DNA of 64,000 nucleotides from Posidonia oceanica (Eukaryota; Streptophyta; Magnoliopsida; Alismatales; Posidoniaceae): NCBI GenBank assembly GCA_037176725.1, contig JAZBRS010000020.1, forward strand, positions 96,862,501 to 96,926,500, read 5' to 3'. The first letter of the stretch is position 1. The number at the start of each line of letters is the position of its first letter. The notes beneath the pieces are model-generated. The model was not told where the DNA came from. It was given only the letters and a program-made list of their open reading frames with translations, and did no database searches. The translations under genes were made by a program, and so were the position numbers. Shown here piece after piece: positions 40,592-53,341 of this stretch.

Positions 40592-43500
40592 TGTAGCGAT
40601 CCTGATCGGAATCAGGCTCGCTATTTAGCGGCGATTGGATCTGAGGAAGAGGCTCGACTCGAAAACACTTGAAATCGAGGAGAAAAGAGAAAGATAAGAC
40701 AAATCAGAGTCGCCACCATGTCTATTAACGGGAGACAAGGAAAACCGGGGGAAATGCGTGAATTAACACGCAAAACCAAGCAAGAAATGCAAAGCAAAGC
40801 AATGCAAAGGAAACAAATGCAAATACATGCAAATGAGATGACTCTAGCCTAGGATAAGGGCAGTATGGTCATTGCGGGCCAAAAGACAGGGCAAGGACTC
40901 CTGTTACGTGCGGGGAAGGTGTTAGGCACCCCCGACACGCCCGAGAATCGGTCTTTCTAGGCTTACGCTCGCATACGCAGGGAAGTGCAGGATTGAATGC
41001 CTATGTGCCTATGAATGCCTAAATGAATGCTCAAGGTGTGCTCTAAGTGGAGAAATGCAGGGCAAGGAAGTAAACGTGCTATCTAAGTGCTCAGCTACGC
41101 TGTCTGTGTTCCGAACCGGGCGAAACCTGGCTCGTGAGAACTCCAGGCAGTAAGCATCACAGCCCTATATGCAAATGCAAGCGAAAAAGCGAAACAACGG
41201 CAAAGCCATGCAATGCGATCGACATGCAAGAGAAAACGGCGTAAAGCATGCAAAACGAGGCAAAAAAAAACAGGAAAGCGCGCAAAACGGTGCAAAAAGA
41301 CAAGGTCGGCACGTAAAACGGGCGAGAAAACAAGCCGGCACGCAAATCGGTGCAAAGGACGATGACGGGCACGCAAAACTGTGCCAAAAACAGGGCAAGC
41401 ACGCAAAACGACGCGAAAGACAAAGCAGGCACGCAAAACGGTGCCAAAACGAGAACGGGCACGCAAAACGGTGCCAAAACTGCGAGATAAAACCTCAGAA
41501 AAGCTGTGCGAATGCAAATGCATAGAAAAGATTAGAAGCAGAAAAAGGAGAAGCAGAACAGCGCATGTGTGAGAACAGGCGCTGTTCAGGGCCACACAGA
41601 GTAGGTGTGAAGACCTACAAAGGGGAGGGTGAGCAAACGGGGGGATTACCACCTCTTTTGCGACCATTTCCCACTGAACCGTTCCACGGTGTGTCTCGCA
41701 TGCTGCCCAAAGCTCGCGATGCGATCGGATCGTGGAAAAGGGGGAAGAAAGTCACATTAAGTGGTAAATCCAGGGAAAACTCAACACAAAACACATAGGG
41801 AAACGCGAAATGGAGATCTGAGTTGATAGACAAGAAGAGGAGGCCCTATTCTACATACTCAAAGAAACAGGAATCGAAAACGAGGAAAACTATGCAAACG
41901 GCATGCAAATGAATGCAATGCAGGGGTTCAGGAGGACATACCTGGAAATCCTAGAGCCTGATCTGAGATCTGCTTGGTCCATGCTGAAGAGCGCTTCGCT
42001 GCGGTCGCCTGGGCAGCTTGCTTGAGAAGATCCAACGGCCGGATCAGAAGGTATCGCAGCTTCAAGGCAGGAAAGCCAGAACAGGGGAGAAGAGCAGATC
42101 TAGGTGTTCAGGAGGTCCTAGGGGTGTGCAAAAGGTCCTCCCAGGTGAAGGGGAGCTAAAGGTGCTTAGTGTGTGCAAAGAGATGCGAAAATGCAAAGCT
42201 AAATGAATGCAGAATGCATGCACAAGCAAGAAGAAACAAGGGGAACAAACTTGGAAAAGACAGGAGTTCAAAAGCATTTTTGAAAAAGCAAAGGGGCTAA
42301 AACGCAAATTCTCACAAAAGATGGGGTCCGCAGAGGAGGGTTTTGAAAACAGGAGAGGGCAGAGGGTTATTTTGCAAAAGACTGGGCTCAGAAAGCTAAT
42401 TTGAAAAGAAGGTATGCATTGGAAGAAGTTTTGAAAACAAAAAGAAATTAGAGTGCAATTTTGGAAAAACTAGGGTCTAAAGTGCAAATTTTCCAGAAAA
42501 CAGGATTCTGGGGAGTCTGGGAATGCAAGTGGAGGGTCTACATGCAATTTTGTAAGCATAGGAGCTAAGATGCAACTTTAGGGGCAAAACAGTCTTTTTA
42601 CATGGTTTTTAAAAGATGCAAGGACCTATGTGTGATTTTTGAATCATGCAGGGGTCAAATATGCAATTTTGTATGGTAAACATGCCCTGAAAACACTGAT
42701 AAAGGACTGATGTGCAATTTCTGGAAAAAACAGGGGCCAAAATGCAATGCAATAGGCTAAAATGCATGCAAAACAGTTACTGTCCATTTAAAATGGACCT
42801 AAATGCAAATGTGCAAAAACAGGAGGCAAAATATGCAATGCAGTATGCAAAAATTAAAAATAAAACCTAAGTTTCTACAGTGCATGGACCTATATGCAAA
42901 ATCAGAAACATGCAGGGATGCAGAATGCAATTTCATATGGTAAAATGCATGCAATTAAATGAACTGATTTATGGCAGGACTTATATGCAAAAATGAAAAA
43001 CAGAAGGGCTAAAATGCAAAAAGTTACAACAGCACAGCACAGTAACAGGACTAGATTGCAAATACAGAAAAGCATGAATAAAAGCTGCAATTTAGCATGG
43101 TTTTTAATTAAAAACTAAGCATATTAAAGGGACAAAGGACTGAAACGCAAAAATTAAAAAACTTAAGGCAAACATGCAATATCTGCACAGAAATCTTATA
43201 ACTAAGAAAATAAATGCACAGTAATGCCGGCGGTGGCTGGCACTGTAGCAGTGAGCCACCGGCGCTCACCACCGCCGACATAAGGGGCTTGGGGAGGCGC
43301 GAGACGGCGGAGGACGTAGCCGGCGACCGTGCGGAGCTCTGGGAACCGTCGGGAGTCCGTTCTGCTGGGTGGAGCATCCGGAGATCAGGGGACCGGCGCC
43401 GGAGAAGACGGGAAGACCGGTGAGCTGCAGGAGCGTCTGGAAGGCTTGGAAGCTTACTTCTAAGGGGCTGAGAAGCAACAGGGGGAGAAGAGAGAGCGGG

Positions 43501-46224
43501 GAAGGTAAGAAAATACCTGTGTCCGTGTCTGGAGCGTCCTCCCGACCTCAGCAGTATCGGGGCTGGCCGGCGAAGTTCGTGCGGTTGCAGCGGCGACTGT
43601 CGGGCGCTCGCGGAGGTTGGGGCTGGCTCAGAGCAAGCTTCCGGTGCTTCCCAGACGTCCGGACGCGAGCTCCGAAGCTCGGGCAGCGATTCGGCACTTT
43701 TTGGGTTCAGCAGAGTGACTGGAGGTGGGGGGGAAGTGTTGCTGCTCGTCTGGTTGGATGGAACCTTCCGGGAGGTTGCTGGAGGTCCGGGAAGTGATTT
43801 TGGATGGTTGGTTTGCTGTTCTGGAGAGTGTAGAGGGAGATTGAAAGCGGGTTTGATTTCTGGTCCAGAGGAGGGGTAAGTGTTTGTTGTGGAGTTTGTG
43901 GTCTGTGGTGGAGGATAGGGCTGAAGGTCAGGTGCTTCTGAAAGGTGGAGGTCAGACGAGTAACTTAGGAAGATTTGGGGAGAAATGGAGTTCAGTGGTG
44001 GTGGGAATTCCGAAATGGGTTGGAGTTGGCTTCTGTTGGTGCTCTGCGGTGGATTCAGGTGAACTGGGGTGGTTCTGAGGGGTGGAATGGCCGGGAAATG
44101 GTGGGAGGGGATTGCTGGTTTTCTGGGTGAACTTGGGGGATCAAAATGGAAGGGAATTCGAGGCTGGAAAGGGCTGGTTTCAGAGGAGAAAGAAGGGGAA
44201 GTTCTACTGAAAATCAGAGGGAGAAGAAAGGGGAGTTTGCTTGGGAATTCTCTGGATTTCTCAGCTCTCTCTCTCGGACGGCAAAAAAAGGCAATGAAGG
44301 GGGTCGAATGGCTGGTTTTTATCTGGAGGAGGCTGGCTGCTGGCGCGCTGGGAATTTTTGAATTCAACCGGCGGCCACTGCAGCAGAGGAGACTGATGCC
44401 GGCGAGACGACAGGCATTGATTGCCTCCCGGAAAGCCGCTGAGATGAAGGAGGAGCGGCGAGCTGCTGTTGGTGATTGGATGGAAGCTCGAATTTCAAAT
44501 GGAGGAGGGAACTCTGTTGCAGCTCGCGGGAGAAAGCCGGTGGAGAAAATGCAGAAGGTTGAGGAAGAAGAAGGAGAGGCGTGGGCCGGACTGCTGCGGG
44601 CCGAAGGAAAAAAAAGAAATAAAAGAAAAAAAGAAAAACGGGCTGGATTGGGCCCAGTAAGGAAAGGAAAGAAAGAAAAAGAGAAGTAAGAAAAAAGAGA
44701 GGGTAGAATGGGGAAATAAAATTAGTAAAAATGAACTAAAAATAAACAAAAATATTAGAAAGGTTGTGATGTGAATTAGGGTTTTAATTAAATTTTTTAA
44801 TGGCCATTTTGAGTTGATTAATGTGTTTTGGGCTTGATTAGGGTTTTAGGGTTTTGGTTTTGCTTTTAATTAGTGTTCACTTGATTAAATGCTTGTTAAA
44901 CCTTTTTTAAATTGTTTTAAAAATTGCGTTTCCCTTGTTGGACACTTAGGATATTGATTAGGATTTTTTAGGATTTATTTTCGTATTAATCAGGGTTGTT
45001 TTCAGGTTTTTAAGTTTTAGTCTTCTTAGGGTTTTTCCTTTCTTAAGTCTTTTAAATTATGCTTTGATTTTTACTTGTTGATTTTTCTTGAGATTTTTTT
45101 TAGTTAGATATTTCTGGTCTGATAGGGTGTTTTTAAATCTTTTAAGTGTGTTTTTCTTTTCCCTTTTTTAATTAAGTTTTTATGTTGTTTTTTCTTAGGT
45201 TTGTTAGGTTAAGTCTTTTTGTTTCTTTAATTACTTGTTTTAGTGTTTGTTTTTTAATTCTTCTTTTTAGGGTTTGTTTTTTAATTCTTTTGATGGGGTT
45301 TTTACTTTTGGTGGGTTTTGGTTTTATTTTAGTTTTTTCCTTGATTTTTCAGTGTTTTCTTTTGATTTGTTTTGCATTTTTTAGCTTACATGCTTGGTTT
45401 TCCTTTTAGTTTGATTTAGTTAAGTTTAGGTTTTTAATTGCTTGTTTAATGTTTTTTAATTGTTTTTCTTAGGGTTCTGATTTGTTTCTTTTATGTTTTG
45501 GGGTTTTACAGATTTTTAGGGGTTTTTATGGATTTTTGCAAGAGAAGGCAAAGGAAAAGAGAAGGAAGAAGGAAAAGGGAAAAAGAGGGAAATAAAAGGA
45601 AAAGAGATAGGTTGGAGAGAAATGGTTTTTAAAATTCAGGAAAAAGGCTAAAAATAAAGTAAAAATAGGAATAAGGTAGAGAAGGGATAGAAGTAAAAAG
45701 GGGGCCCACAGCCAGGCCAGAAAAAGGGCAAAAAGGGGATGAAAAGAGAGATGATAATCAGGAGAGAGAGAGGAGAGAGAAAATGATAATCCCGGAGAGA
45801 GAAAAGGATAATTTGGATGAAAGGTGGTCTTAAGGGTCTTGGAATGAGGTGAAAATTGCTGAGTGGGCAGTCTAGGGTTTGAGGTGTTGGTCCTGAAGTT
45901 TTGGTTTGATTCTAAGAAGGTTTTGGAGGGGTTTCAAGGTGTAGAAAAAGGGGAGTTTTGCCTAGGTTTTCTAGGGTTTTTGGGAATGGTCTAGGTTTGG
46001 AAATTTCTAGGTTCTTGGGTAGGCTTGCTAAGTGGGTGTTGGCGGGTTTTCCTATGGGTTTTGGTCAGGTTTTGAGCTTGGGAAGAGGGTAAAGGCTTAG
46101 GTCAAGATGGGCTGATTTTGAAGGGTAAAGAAGAGGATTAGGGTTTGGTTTTGGTTTGGGTTTGAGTCCAGCAATCACTAGGAAGGCTCTAAGGATCCAA
46201 GCCTGCCAAAATGGGGTGTCAACA
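40592..46224 (-). repeat. Element D 5' LTR, 5633 bp
   Basis: Same blocks and exact length as the 3' LTR at 19928-25560. Differences noted by eye are mainly transitions plus a few balancing indels (for example near 41265 and 46089). It should hold the active promoter, read on minus. After 46224 the target duplication CAAAT follows. Confidence 0.96.
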
Positions 46225-46229
46225 CAAAT
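46225..46229. repeat. Target-site duplication CAAAT, right of D
   Basis: Exact copy of 19923-19927, marking D's insertion into C's 3' non-coding part. Confidence 0.96.
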
Positions 46230-47847
46230 GATGAAACATGCCGGTCGTCACATACCTCCCAACGCGGTGGGGGGCCAAAACTTTGAAAAAAGCACGGAGC
46301 CTCTGAGCGAGGTCAGGCTAAAAGTGCTCGTCCTTAACTCCAATTTTCGAAAACAGAAGAAGGGGAAGATAGGTTATTATGAATGTATGTTTTTGGTGGC
46401 TTCGGATTCAAAGCAGCTGTTGCCGAGAGGATGCTTCTACACTTCCTGACTCAGGAGATCTCGATCCTTGAGCGATGCCATGTCGAGCTGTGGTTGGTGG
46501 CTCTCATTCTCACTCTTAGTTCGGGATGGGGCCTCAGTTTTGCAGAGTATAGCCTTTGGCTGCATGTGGGTAGCAGAAGCATTGGATGTAGCTTCATAGC
46601 CTATGTCTTAATTCTTCGAGGACCGACTATTGCTATTGACACTCTCAAATAGATATTTCTTTTTCCCCTCTTGAGTGACTGGAGTTGCATCTAGCCTGCC
46701 AAGGAGGTAGAGTTGTTGTCTGCACAAGGGATTGGAGCGTGCTGCTACGCTCGGAGGGTGGGGTCAGGTCCTCCTGATGATGTATCCCATGTAGTTGGCA
46801 ATGTGGTGCTTGGAGTTGAAAGTTGAGGGGGCTTTGATGCTTGTCCGAGTCACTCCTCTCATGGGCACCTTCTTTCTTCAACTTCTGTCTTCATTTTTCC
46901 TTTATGCCCAGCATGCATATCATGTTATCATTTTTTTTTGCTCACATGATCTCTATTCTTTTGGATATGCATGTCTTCGCTCTCTTAAGGTAGCAGTCCC
47001 TGATGAGGCGTTAAGAGTTCGGCTGGTCGGCGTACACCTTCAGCCTCTGCTATGTATATAGGCAGCCTCTAGCTATGCTCTGCTCTGCTTTGGTCCTCTC
47101 CATGTCTTGTGGACTCTTTTGATAAGTTGGATCTCACTTCTGGGAGTTTTGAACTCAACGAGATGTTCTGTTCTGCTCTCAGTCTCACTCTGTGGCCACA
47201 TGCAAGAGAAGACGCTGCTCGGGTGAGTTCTGCCTGAGATTGTCGATGCTTGACATCCTCTTGACGCTGCTTGTTTGTCCAAAGCCAGGTTTTGGGATTA
47301 TACAAATGTTTGTGGGTTTTGTATTTTTTAGAAGGGGAAGGGACAAACATGTTTTTAGATTTTAGCATTGGTTTTGTATTTTTATGGTTTTTGGTTTAGG
47401 AAAACATAAAAAGGGAAAACCAGTAGAAAGGCGAAAGCATATTTTTGTTGTTTTTTATTTTCATGATTTTTTGGTTTTTTGTGTTTTCCAAAATGCAGGA
47501 AATGATATGCGCATGCAGGAGGTGGCAGATATGTGCAGGAAGTGGTAGATATGTGTAGGAAACGATGTGCGTGTTTAAGAAGTAGTATGCATGTGCAAGA
47601 TGATAAGTTGACGGACCTATCTCCGAGCAGTTAAGGCTGCCAGCCCAATGATGAATGCATGAAGAAGAAAGAAGTGCATGTTTTTAGGTTTTGCTGATTT
47701 TATTTTTTTTATGGTTTTCTGATAGGTGAGAAAACGCAAAACAGAATGGAAATAAAAGAAGAGACACTGCAAAAATCAAAAGAGGGGTAAGAGGGACTTA
47801 CCTGTCAGCAACCCTAGGAGGGAGGTGCTGGGTCCACTCCTACGCTG
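46230..47847 (-). other. Element C non-coding region after gag
   Basis: I see no protease, RT or integrase signature in any frame. A hairpin-repeat unit lies near 47595-47650 (GATAAGTTGACGGACCTATC). The rest is unassigned. Here an autonomous element would carry pol, so pol is absent. Confidence 0.7.
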
Positions 47848-50341
47848 CTAATGTTGTCGGTGGGGTCCACTGTTGGCAGTGCAGGGAGTACTGGGGCTGC
47901 TGGAGCTGTTGACGGCAGTGCAGGGAGCACTGGAGCTGCAGATGGCAGTGCGGGGAGCACTGCGGCTGCCAGGGTTGAAGGAGATACAGACCTGGATGGT
48001 GTTGCGATGGTCTCGTTGGTGATGCTGCCGTTGCGTCTCCGAGCGTCCCCTGGGCAAGCTAGGAAAAGGGAGAAGTGGCGATTGCACCGATGGGATCGGA
48101 AGGATCCACCGGGGTAGAGCTAAACTCAGAGAAGACCAGGGTGAGGGAGAAGACTCCCGAGGTTCCGACATCTTCGAAGCCTACAGGCTCAGGAGAGGAA
48201 GGGTTGGTTACACTAAGTTGTGCAAGTACTGGTGTAGGTGTATGTGCAGGTGTTGCCTCCTGTGCGTCAACGTTGATGATCTTTCGATTGATCAGGCGCT
48301 GAACGGCATCCCGTAAAGTGAGGCAGTCATCCATCGAGTGCCCGGTGACCCGATGGAAGCTGCAGAACTGATCCGTGTTATGCCACCGCAGAGGGGGGTT
48401 CAGTGACGGACGGACAGCCAGGAGTCTCAGGAGTGACTCAACCTGAGGGAAGATGACGCTCAGTGGTTCGGGCAGAGGGGTGTAATCACACTCGGCCCGA
48501 CGAGGTCGTCTTTGCCCTGGTTGGAGTCCTTGCCGAGTGGGTGTGACGTGATGCACGGGCTCGACAGTGGCAGTGTGTGCAAAACTATGTGTGTAATCTA
48601 GCTGAGAAGAGTCTAGCTGACTCGCTGCAATGGCAGGCTCTGTGGGAGGTTCGACGAATGCGACAGCGTGCTGTTCCGAGTAGTCAGGAGTAGAGTCTTT
48701 GTTGCTGGTGCCACCGCGGCGATTGTTGCTGGAGTTGTTGTTGATCTGCCTGGCCAATGCAGCAAGTGCGGGGAAATTCCCACTTCGTAGTGAGCTTTCC
48801 ACGCAGGCGCCAGCTCTAATCAGCGATGCAAGGCTAGTGATTGGTTGGATGGCAAGCAGTACCCCAGTCGCTAGTTGCGCCCCCTTGACGATCATGTCGA
48901 TAGATTCCTCGACGGAGGGTCTATCTCTAACCTGGGTGGCTACGGAACGACAGCGACTGACATACTCCCCAAATGACTCATGGGGCCTCTACCTAATGGC
49001 AACAAGATCCTCTCGCTTGGGGATCAAGTCAAGGTTGAAGGAGTACTGCCTAAGGAAAGCCTGGGAAAGGTCGTTCCAAGTCTGGATAGCGGCCATGTCA
49101 AGGGAAGTGAACCACTTGAGTGCGGGGCCGGTCAGACTCTTCTAGGACAGACTGATCAGGAGCCCGTCGTCAGCCTGAAGCTGAGGAAGGTCTCCGCAGT
49201 TTGCCCTTAGATGCGAGATGGGGCAGTCTCTACCGTTGTACTTTTCGAATTCTGGGATACGAAATTTTGCTGGGAGTGTCGCCTCTGGAAAAAGACAGAG
49301 GTCTCGGAATTGGTAGGACTGGATGTCCGTGTCTTGCACTTGACGAAGTGCTCTTTCTGGATTTCCCAACCTGGCGAGGATGGGATCTGAAGTTGCTGCT
49401 GGCAATGGTTGCGTAGCTGAGGCAAGGGCAACGTATGCTGTATGGGTCGCGCGAAAGCGCTCCTCCGGATCCACCATCACGCCACCTGGTGTCGAGGCGT
49501 GAGGGCCAGCATACCCGTGCGATTGTGAGTAGTGTTGTGGAATGCATGCGGGGGTTTGAACCTGATGTAAAGGGGATGAATAGACAGTATGCTGTGTAGT
49601 GTAAGGTGCAGTGCAGGGGAGCAGCAGCTGTTGCACCAGCACGGTGCCGGGCAACGAGCTCTGAGGGTGCTGTGCTCCTGCCAATCCAAAAGACTAGCCA
49701 CCAAATAATGGAGTTGCATGCAGTGAATAGTGTTGTGCAGATGCAGGAGGCAGATAAGGCACCCGCATCGCCGAAACTGTGAGGAGCTGGGGCAATGCCA
49801 AGGGCGAAAGTGCAGTGTGGTGAGCTTGCAGAGCTATAGTGGGCTGCACCGGAACCTCAGGGGTCGGACGGGAAGAGTGGGCCGCAGTCGGGTCGAGTGC
49901 AAGAGCCATACCTTGTAGCCTCTCGGCCTTAGCCAACAAACGTTGTGCTTGTGAGGCAGGGGACTCGTCAACCGATGGGCCAGGATGTAAAAGGGTGTCT
50001 GCCAAAGGGGGTACGGAAATAGAGGGGTCAATAGGAGGAGACCCTATGCAAGAGGAAGGCTGAATTCCCAAGATGGGAAGGCCCTGGGATGGAACAGAAG
50101 GCGACGCACCTGGAGCCTGAGTGGCGGTCACCGTGGTTGACTCGGTGACAAGCTCCAGGTCAACTGGGGTCGACCCCGGTTCCAAATAGAGGGCCTGGGA
50201 AGTCTCCTGCACCAGAAGTGGAGAAGAGACATCGGACGTAAAGCAAGGGAAGGAGAGACCGAAATTGGTATCTCCTTTGACGCCAAAGAGGAAGAAGGCT
50301 CGCCGGTATGATGGGCCATAACGGACAGCGAGCGAGTGCAA
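47848..50341 (-). pseudogene. gag: Element C gag, broken by three TAG codons
   Basis: Gag-like protein homologous to D's: FRIPEFEKYNGRD, GPALKWF, RSGNFPALAALA, a knuckle-like FCSFHRVTGHSMDDC near 48310-48370 and a Pro/Ser-rich tail. In-frame TAG codons lie at 49694-49696, 49142-49144 and 48989-48991; at each one D has Gln. TAG at 48059-48061 ends the tail frame. The start is not settled: the frame is open to 50341 but begins there with TTG. No protease follows. The tail is a tandem repeat at the DNA level (47873-47970). Confidence 0.85.
47873..47970 (-). repeat. About 30-bp tandem repeat in the C gag tail
   Basis: Three units on + of GGCAGTGCAGGGAGCACTGG followed by an AGCTGC-like end, lying just after the last gag-like sequence. 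Confidence 0.7.
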
Positions 50342-51411
50342 AGGGATCTACGGCTGAGAGCAAAGACACAAGACCTAAGGAGAGCTTTCGTCGATGGTGA
50401 CAAATACCTCAAAGACAGAGAGGAGGGATGCTCGAGGTCCTGGCTGAGAAGCTCGCGCCTACCTGCAAAACAACAAAAGGTATCAGAGGATGGATGCAAA
50501 AATACTTATTAGGGGTGGCATGAATGGCACGCGTGCAAAAATGAATGCCCTAATATGCACTCTCTCACCATGCATGTCCTGAGTAGGCGGCCTACTAGGA
50601 CTCACTCATGGGTATGGGTTTTATTGACTCCAGGTCAGAAAAAGTAGGTCCCTGCTCTAAATCCTGACCAAAGCTTAGGCAGTGAACGGGTGGTGCGTTT
50701 GGAGCCTTGACCCTTCCAAAGCATGGATTGTACCCTCGACTAACACCGACATGACCCCTGACAAGGGAGACAGACCGACCAACTCACGCCGCGCCAAAGC
50801 GTCGAAGCAAGAGACCGGAACTGTCCTTCTCAGACTAAGTAGGTGGACTCAGGGATGAGAAGATGCATGCTTTCTAGTATGATCAATCATGCAAAGATGC
50901 TTTAGAGTGTTTTACTTGCGTTTTATTTAACCAAGGGGGAAAATTGCAAGTATAGCTCTAGTTTTGCTTAGGATTTAGAAGGTGGCTTTATTGTTGCTTT
51001 TAAATTAAGCCATAGGGGAGCAAACATGTTTCTAATATCCTAAGCATGGCAAAAGCATGAAGGGGAAAGAAACAGAAAGCCATGGCATGCAAACAATCAC
51101 ACAACAAGGCAAAAGGCATGTACATGGCATGTGCAGGTGTTTGTGGACACGATAGTGAAAAGGAAACATCATCACATCAAAAAGCATGTATACATGGCAT
51201 GTGTATGTGCGGTGGCAGAGCAACTGTGTAAAACAAAGCACTTACCACTCAAATGGCATGTATAATGCATAAATAAAGCAAACAAAGGCAGTGTAAGCAA
51301 TACAGCATGTAAATAAGCATAAGGCAAGCAAAAGCATGGAAAAGGGCATAAGGCAAGCAAAATGCGAAATCCAAGCAAGCGAGAAAACCAAAACGAAATC
51401 CGGAGTGTAAA
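50342..51411 (-). other. Element C leader
   Basis: Homologous to D's leader through GGTCAGAAAAAGTAGGTCC near 50632 and the AAAGCATGTATACATGGCATG phrase family near 51110-51200. No gene seen. Confidence 0.7.
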
Positions 51412-51431
51412 ATCTCCAGCAGGAGTCGCCA
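51412..51431 (-). promoter_or_regulatory. Element C primer-binding site
   Basis: On minus TGGCGACTCCTGCTGGAGAT lies three bases inside the LTR. It is close to D's site, differing by a one-base insertion and one substitution. Confidence 0.8.
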
Positions 51432-52044
51432 GCCTGTGAACGCTTGATCCCTTTTGGGGTCCGGACCGGCAAGGGCCCAGATAGAGAGAGGTCTTCACGG
51501 ATAGCGATGCGAAGAAGGAAAACAAAAGTTAAGACAAAACAGAGTCACCACCTAATCTATTAAAGCGGGAAGACTAGGAAAATCGAGGAAATGCAAGAAA
51601 ACATGCAAATGAATGCAATGCAATGCAAAATGATTGACTCGTGCCAAGGATGACGGCAAAACGGTCATTACGGGCCAAAGAAAGGGTAAGGACTCCTATT
51701 ATGCACGGGGAAGGTGTTAGGCACCCCCGACACGCCCGAGGAATTGGTCTTTCTTGGCTTATCGCTCGCATTTGTGGGAATTTCGGCAAGTGCTTGCCTT
51801 TAACTGTACGCCCGTGGGCGATAAATGCTATGCCATGCTATGAATGCTCTAATATGCTTACATGCCATTTGAAAATATGTTATGCTTAGTGAAAACATGC
51901 CGAAATATGATTAAATAAAGTGGGAATGACATGATACGACGATATACAAACCCAGGAAAACAAGATCAAAATAAAGCAAGCTAAGTAAACAAGAATGCAA
52001 AGCGGAAAGTGGAAGGCTTGTCCACAGTCTGTCACTTGGCCTGA

Positions 52045-52179
52045 GTCACCGGTGACAGTGGTGACGGGAGTCGTCGCCGCTACATGCGCCGACAAGCACT
52101 AGTCGCTGCTAGCTGAGGCAAAAAGCACAAGTCGCCACTGTGAGCGGCGACAGCACTGGTCGCCCTTCAGGCTGGCAGC
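52045..52179. repeat. Array of five 21-nt hyphenated palindromes
   Basis: Units start at 52045, 52073, 52102, 52131 and 52159 (steps 28, 29, 29, 28). Arms: GTCACC/GGTGAC, GTCGCC/GCCGAC, GTCGCT/GGCAAA, GTCGCC/GGCGAC, GTCGCC/GGCAGC, each around nine bases. A single unit at 52376-52396 (GTCGCC/GGCGCC) has a centre that is itself palindromic. Confidence 0.83.
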
Positions 52180-53263
52180 CAAGAGTGTCTCAGATAGGGA
52201 CATTCATCGCCCTCAAAACGCTATCAAAATGACTCGAAACATAAAACAAAATACATGGAAACGAAGAAGACATGCTCAGGATCAAAACCATATCTAAATT
52301 TTGCAAAATGATGGCCTAGGTAACGAGATACATCGGCTCAAAGTTGGCCCGGGAACCGCCTAGAAAACCAGTTGAGTCGCCGCTTGAAGCGGCGCCAGAC
52401 CTGGCAGCTCAGGCAGTCCGGACAGCGGACTTTGACACCAAATCCTGCACCAACGGCGAAGTTGAACAAACATATAACTATGCAATATTGAAGAGTAAAC
52501 AAACAGGATCGCAAACATGCAAAAAGTAAATAAAATGAAGCTTCAGGTCAGCTGGAACGGTGGCCCAAAGTCCGACCGGTGGCAGCCTGGAGGCGTCGAA
52601 GAAGGAAACAAAAAAAGGCAATGAAAGGCTCCTAAAATACAACTAAGTAGCTAGGAAGCATGCGCAGAGTGCCGGGAAGGCAAAGGGAAGGTTGCTCACT
52701 TGCGGGGGCGCGTGGAGCAGCTCCTCGACGTAGCTCACCGGAGTGCGCCGACATGGAGGTCACGGCAGCACAGGGGATGACGACGGTTGTTCGGTTTGAT
52801 CGGGCTACACTCGTGGATGTTCGGCGATGGTGTATGCAAAGTTTGGCGGCGTTTGGTGCCGCGATGTAGCTTCTGCAATCGTTGGCTGACGGCGGGGAAG
52901 ATGACTGGAGGGTGATGCTCGGAGTGGCCTGGAGGCAAGGGGATGCTCGGGATCTCTCACTCTCGCACAGGGGAACACTCAGGGATGCTCGGGGAGGCTA
53001 AGGACTCGCTCTAGCTCTCTGAATTTTGGCGGTTCAGGGTTTGAATTGTTGGGTTTCGACAGTTTTATCCGACGAGGCCTCTACACACGAAGGTCGATGG
53101 CAGGCCGATGCAGGATGGCGGAGGTGATGGGGAGTTACTTTGCCAGGGTGGCAGGGTGGTTGGTGGACGCAGAAGTCCTCTGGAAGTGATGGGCAGAGAT
53201 GGCCAGTCGAGGCTGTGCACGCGACAAGTTTGAACCGCGCACGGAAGGGGAGAATTGCAGTAA

Positions 53264-53341
53264 GTCGCCGTCGTGAAGGGCGACCAACCTTGTCGCCACT
53301 AGCAAGGGCGACAACAACTAGTCGCCTCTGCATGTGGCGAC
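53264..53341. repeat. Array of three 21-nt hyphenated palindromes
   Basis: All three units (53264, 53292, 53321) have exact GTCGCC and GGCGAC arms around nine different bases; steps are 28 and 29. Confidence 0.88.

Larger units (their letters stand above)
19928..46224 (-). mobile_element. Element D: 26.3 kb Tat/Ogre-type retrotransposon, nearly intact
   Basis: Two LTRs of exactly 5633 bp (19928-25560 and 40592-46224) with TG...CA ends are flanked by CAAAT. On minus the order is 5' LTR, primer-binding site, leader, gag, protease with G-patch, RT, RNase H, archaeal RNase H, integrase, a PMD/DUF7745-like gene, hairpin and minisatellite arrays, polypurine tract, 3' LTR. By eye the LTRs differ by about 1%, mostly C/T and G/A, so this is the youngest insertion here. 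Damage is light: TAA at the gag/pro border, a frame change near 34985, TGA 33527-33529, a one-base deletion near 32910, and TGA 28635-28637. Confidence 0.96.

Noticed and set aside
19928..46224. Segmental duplication or assembly error for the two 5.6 kb near-identical blocks
   Set aside because: The blocks have TG...CA ends, a primer site and polypurine tract at the right sides and a perfect CAAAT target duplication, which only an LTR retrotransposon explains.
46156..47061. Short frames after the right edge of D
   Set aside because: No domain, no conservation that I can see, and they overlap the LTR edge and non-coding part of C.
52045..52179. CRISPR-like array
   Set aside because: The step of 28-29 and variable centres look like one at first sight, but the variable part lies inside each palindrome, linkers are 7-8 bases, arms are degenerate and the context is plant retrotransposon DNA.
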